A DNA stretch of 34,829 nt, from NCBI GenBank assembly GCA_041576815.1, contig JBFGKE010000040.1:1-34829 (forward strand), in the 5' to 3' direction. A program made the translations under genes and the position numbers. How positions within the stretch are numbered: the stretch's first letter is position 1; each line of letters opens with the position of its first letter. The notes under the pieces are model-generated. The model did not search any database and was not told where the DNA came from. It saw only the letters and a program-made list of their open reading frames with translations. This DNA comes from SG8-38 sp041576815. GTDB taxonomy: Bacteria > Myxococcota_A > Polyangia > Polyangiales > Houyiibacteriaceae. This document shows positions 33,825-34,829 of this stretch, in pieces.

Positions 33825-34808
33825 TTGGTCGAGTCACTACGCTTTCCAGGGATTCCTATGGGCTGGTTTGCCGTCGCAACCTCGAACGAGGTGCGTCCGG
33901 GCAAGGTCCGCAAAGTGAAGTATTTCGGCGAAGAGCTGGTCCTGTACCGAACCGAGTCGGGCGAGGCCAGGCTGATCGGCGCCTACTGCCCTCACATGGG
34001 CGCGCACCTCGGAGACGGCCGCGTTCGAGGCGAGAACCTGCGATGCGGCTTTCACGGCTTCGAGTTCGGCGGTGACGGACGCTGCGTTCGCACTGCGTAT
34101 GGAAAGGCCGTACCGCGCAAAGCCAAGCTCAGCACCTGGCATGTGGTGGAGCGCAACGGCTACATCTTCGCCTGGCACCACCCCCAGAGCACGGCCCCCG
34201 AGTGGGAGATCCCAACCCTTCCGGGCCCCAAACAGGGCTGGTCGACGTTCAGCACGCGGGTCACCGCGGTTCGCAGCCATCCTCAGGAAACGAGCGAGAA
34301 CAGCGTGGACATCGGACACTTCGTCGAGGTGCACGGCTTCGGCGGTGCATGGACCGAGGGAGACCTCGAAGTCGATGGCCACGTGCTGAAAGGCGCATAT
34401 GGGATCAGGTACTACCTGGTGCCGAAGAAGGTTTCCTTCATCGCGAAATTCAACGTCGAGGTCCACGGTCTCGGGTATTCGCTCGTACGAGTTCACGTCG
34501 AGCGCTTCAGGATGAAGATGAACCTGTTGGTGCTGTCCAGCCCCGTCGACGGTGAGAACATCCTGCTGCGCACTGCCGCGTCGTCGAAGAATTGGGGCGG
34601 GCCATTGACGTACCTGCTCCGCGAAGCGGCGGCATGGGACCTCAAGCGAGAGGTGGACCAGGACGCGCCGATCTGGGAGGCGAAGCGCTACGTCGAGCGC
34701 CCGCTCCTCGCCGATGGCGACGGACCGATCGCGGAGTACCGTCGATACTGCCAGCAGTTCTACCCGAAGCCGGGAGTGACGGCGAAGCTACCCATCGTCG
34801 CCGTCTAA
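33825..34808 (+). CDS. Rieske non-heme iron oxygenase (KshA/DAF-36/SdmA-type)
   Basis: A 327-residue oxygenase. The Rieske [2Fe-2S] ligands are Cys55/His57 (YCPHMGAH) and Cys74/His77 (RCGFHGF). The mononuclear iron site follows: Asn159, Asp162, His165 and His170 in SENSVDIGHFVEVH. The short form, about 330 residues with GWFAVATSNEV start, matches the group that includes 3-ketosteroid 9-alpha-hydroxylase, cholesterol 7-desaturase (DAF-36/Neverland) and the bacterial sterol C-4 demethylase SdmA, as I recall; all use sterols or steroids. Electrons must come from a reductase not seen here. The start is TTG 33825, which keeps the RFP before GWF; ATG 33858, behind GGGA, is an alternative. Confidence 0.87.
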   Translation: MVESLRFPGIPMGWFAVATSNEVRPGKVRKVKYFGEELVLYRTESGEARLIGAYCPHMGAHLGDGRVRGENLRCGFHGFEFGGDGRCVRTAYGKAVPRKAKLSTWHVVERNGYIFAWHHPQSTAPEWEIPTLPGPKQGWSTFSTRVTAVRSHPQETSENSVDIGHFVEVHGFGGAWTEGDLEVDGHVLKGAYGIRYYLVPKKVSFIAKFNVEVHGLGYSLVRVHVERFRMKMNLLVLSSPVDGENILLRTAASSKNWGGPLTYLLREAAAWDLKREVDQDAPIWEAKRYVERPLLADGDGPIAEYRRYCQQFYPKPGVTAKLPIVAV

Positions 34809-34829
34809 TTACATCCGCCCGCCCACCCC

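Overview
This is a high-GC (about two-thirds G+C), gene-dense chromosomal segment of a Gram-negative bacterium. It looks like an uncultured or little-studied member of the Myxococcota (former Deltaproteobacteria). Pointers are a DUF2330 surface protein with a MYXO-CTERM-like tail, a Cys-rich lipoprotein with a Gly/Ser/Thr linker, many GTG starts, an FusA2-like EF-G paralogue, LuxC/LuxE enzymes and sterol-type oxygenases. The taxonomic call is inference. I see no phage, transposase, integrase or CRISPR array; the window reads as ordinary chromosome with several unusual metabolic modules.

Layout. 1-991: 3' end of a probable outer-membrane beta-barrel protein. 999-3967 (minus): a dienelactone-hydrolase-like lipoprotein and an EF-G paralogue. 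4089-9083 (minus): a six-gene, tightly packed operon, in transcription order malyl-CoA lyase, CitE-like lyase/thioesterase, divergent SucC-like and SucD-like CoA-ligase subunits, one-cluster ferredoxin and SDR. A luciferase-like flavin oxidoreductase diverges from it (9173-10045). 10050-11021: Cys-rich lipoprotein. 11146-17398 (plus): small secreted protein, class II photolyase, acyltransferase, epimerase-like SDR, polytopic membrane protein and DUF2330 protein. 17418-17490 (minus): tRNA-Phe. 17615-22592 (plus): SseB-like protein, then an aminotransferase-LuxE-LuxC operon. 22579-24682 (minus): metallophosphoesterase and an unknown protein. 24758-27295 (plus): unknown protein, MerR regulator, Lon-N-domain protein and RibA. 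27346-30379 (minus): prfA, DUF1385, rpmE and a small membrane protein. 30476-32745 (plus): phosphodiesterase/phosphatase, small membrane protein and acylphosphatase. 32749-34808: divergent sterol-desaturase-like and Rieske oxygenase genes.

Three modules stand out. (1) The malyl-CoA lyase / CoA-ligase-like / ferredoxin operon could interconvert a C4-C5 hydroxyacid, its CoA thioester, acetyl- or propionyl-CoA and glyoxylate or pyruvate, but its ligase beta subunit lacks hallmark ATP-grasp residues. (2) Aminotransferase-LuxE-LuxC, joined by 4-base GTGA overlaps, could turn an acyl group into an aldehyde and then an amine; there are no luxAB genes. (3) The Rieske oxygenase and the di-iron sterol-desaturase-family protein share a 251-bp intergenic region holding an inverted repeat and may act on sterols or related polycyclic lipids. 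All functions are read from motifs and remembered family features; no search was run. No gene-free stretch exceeds 300 bases.
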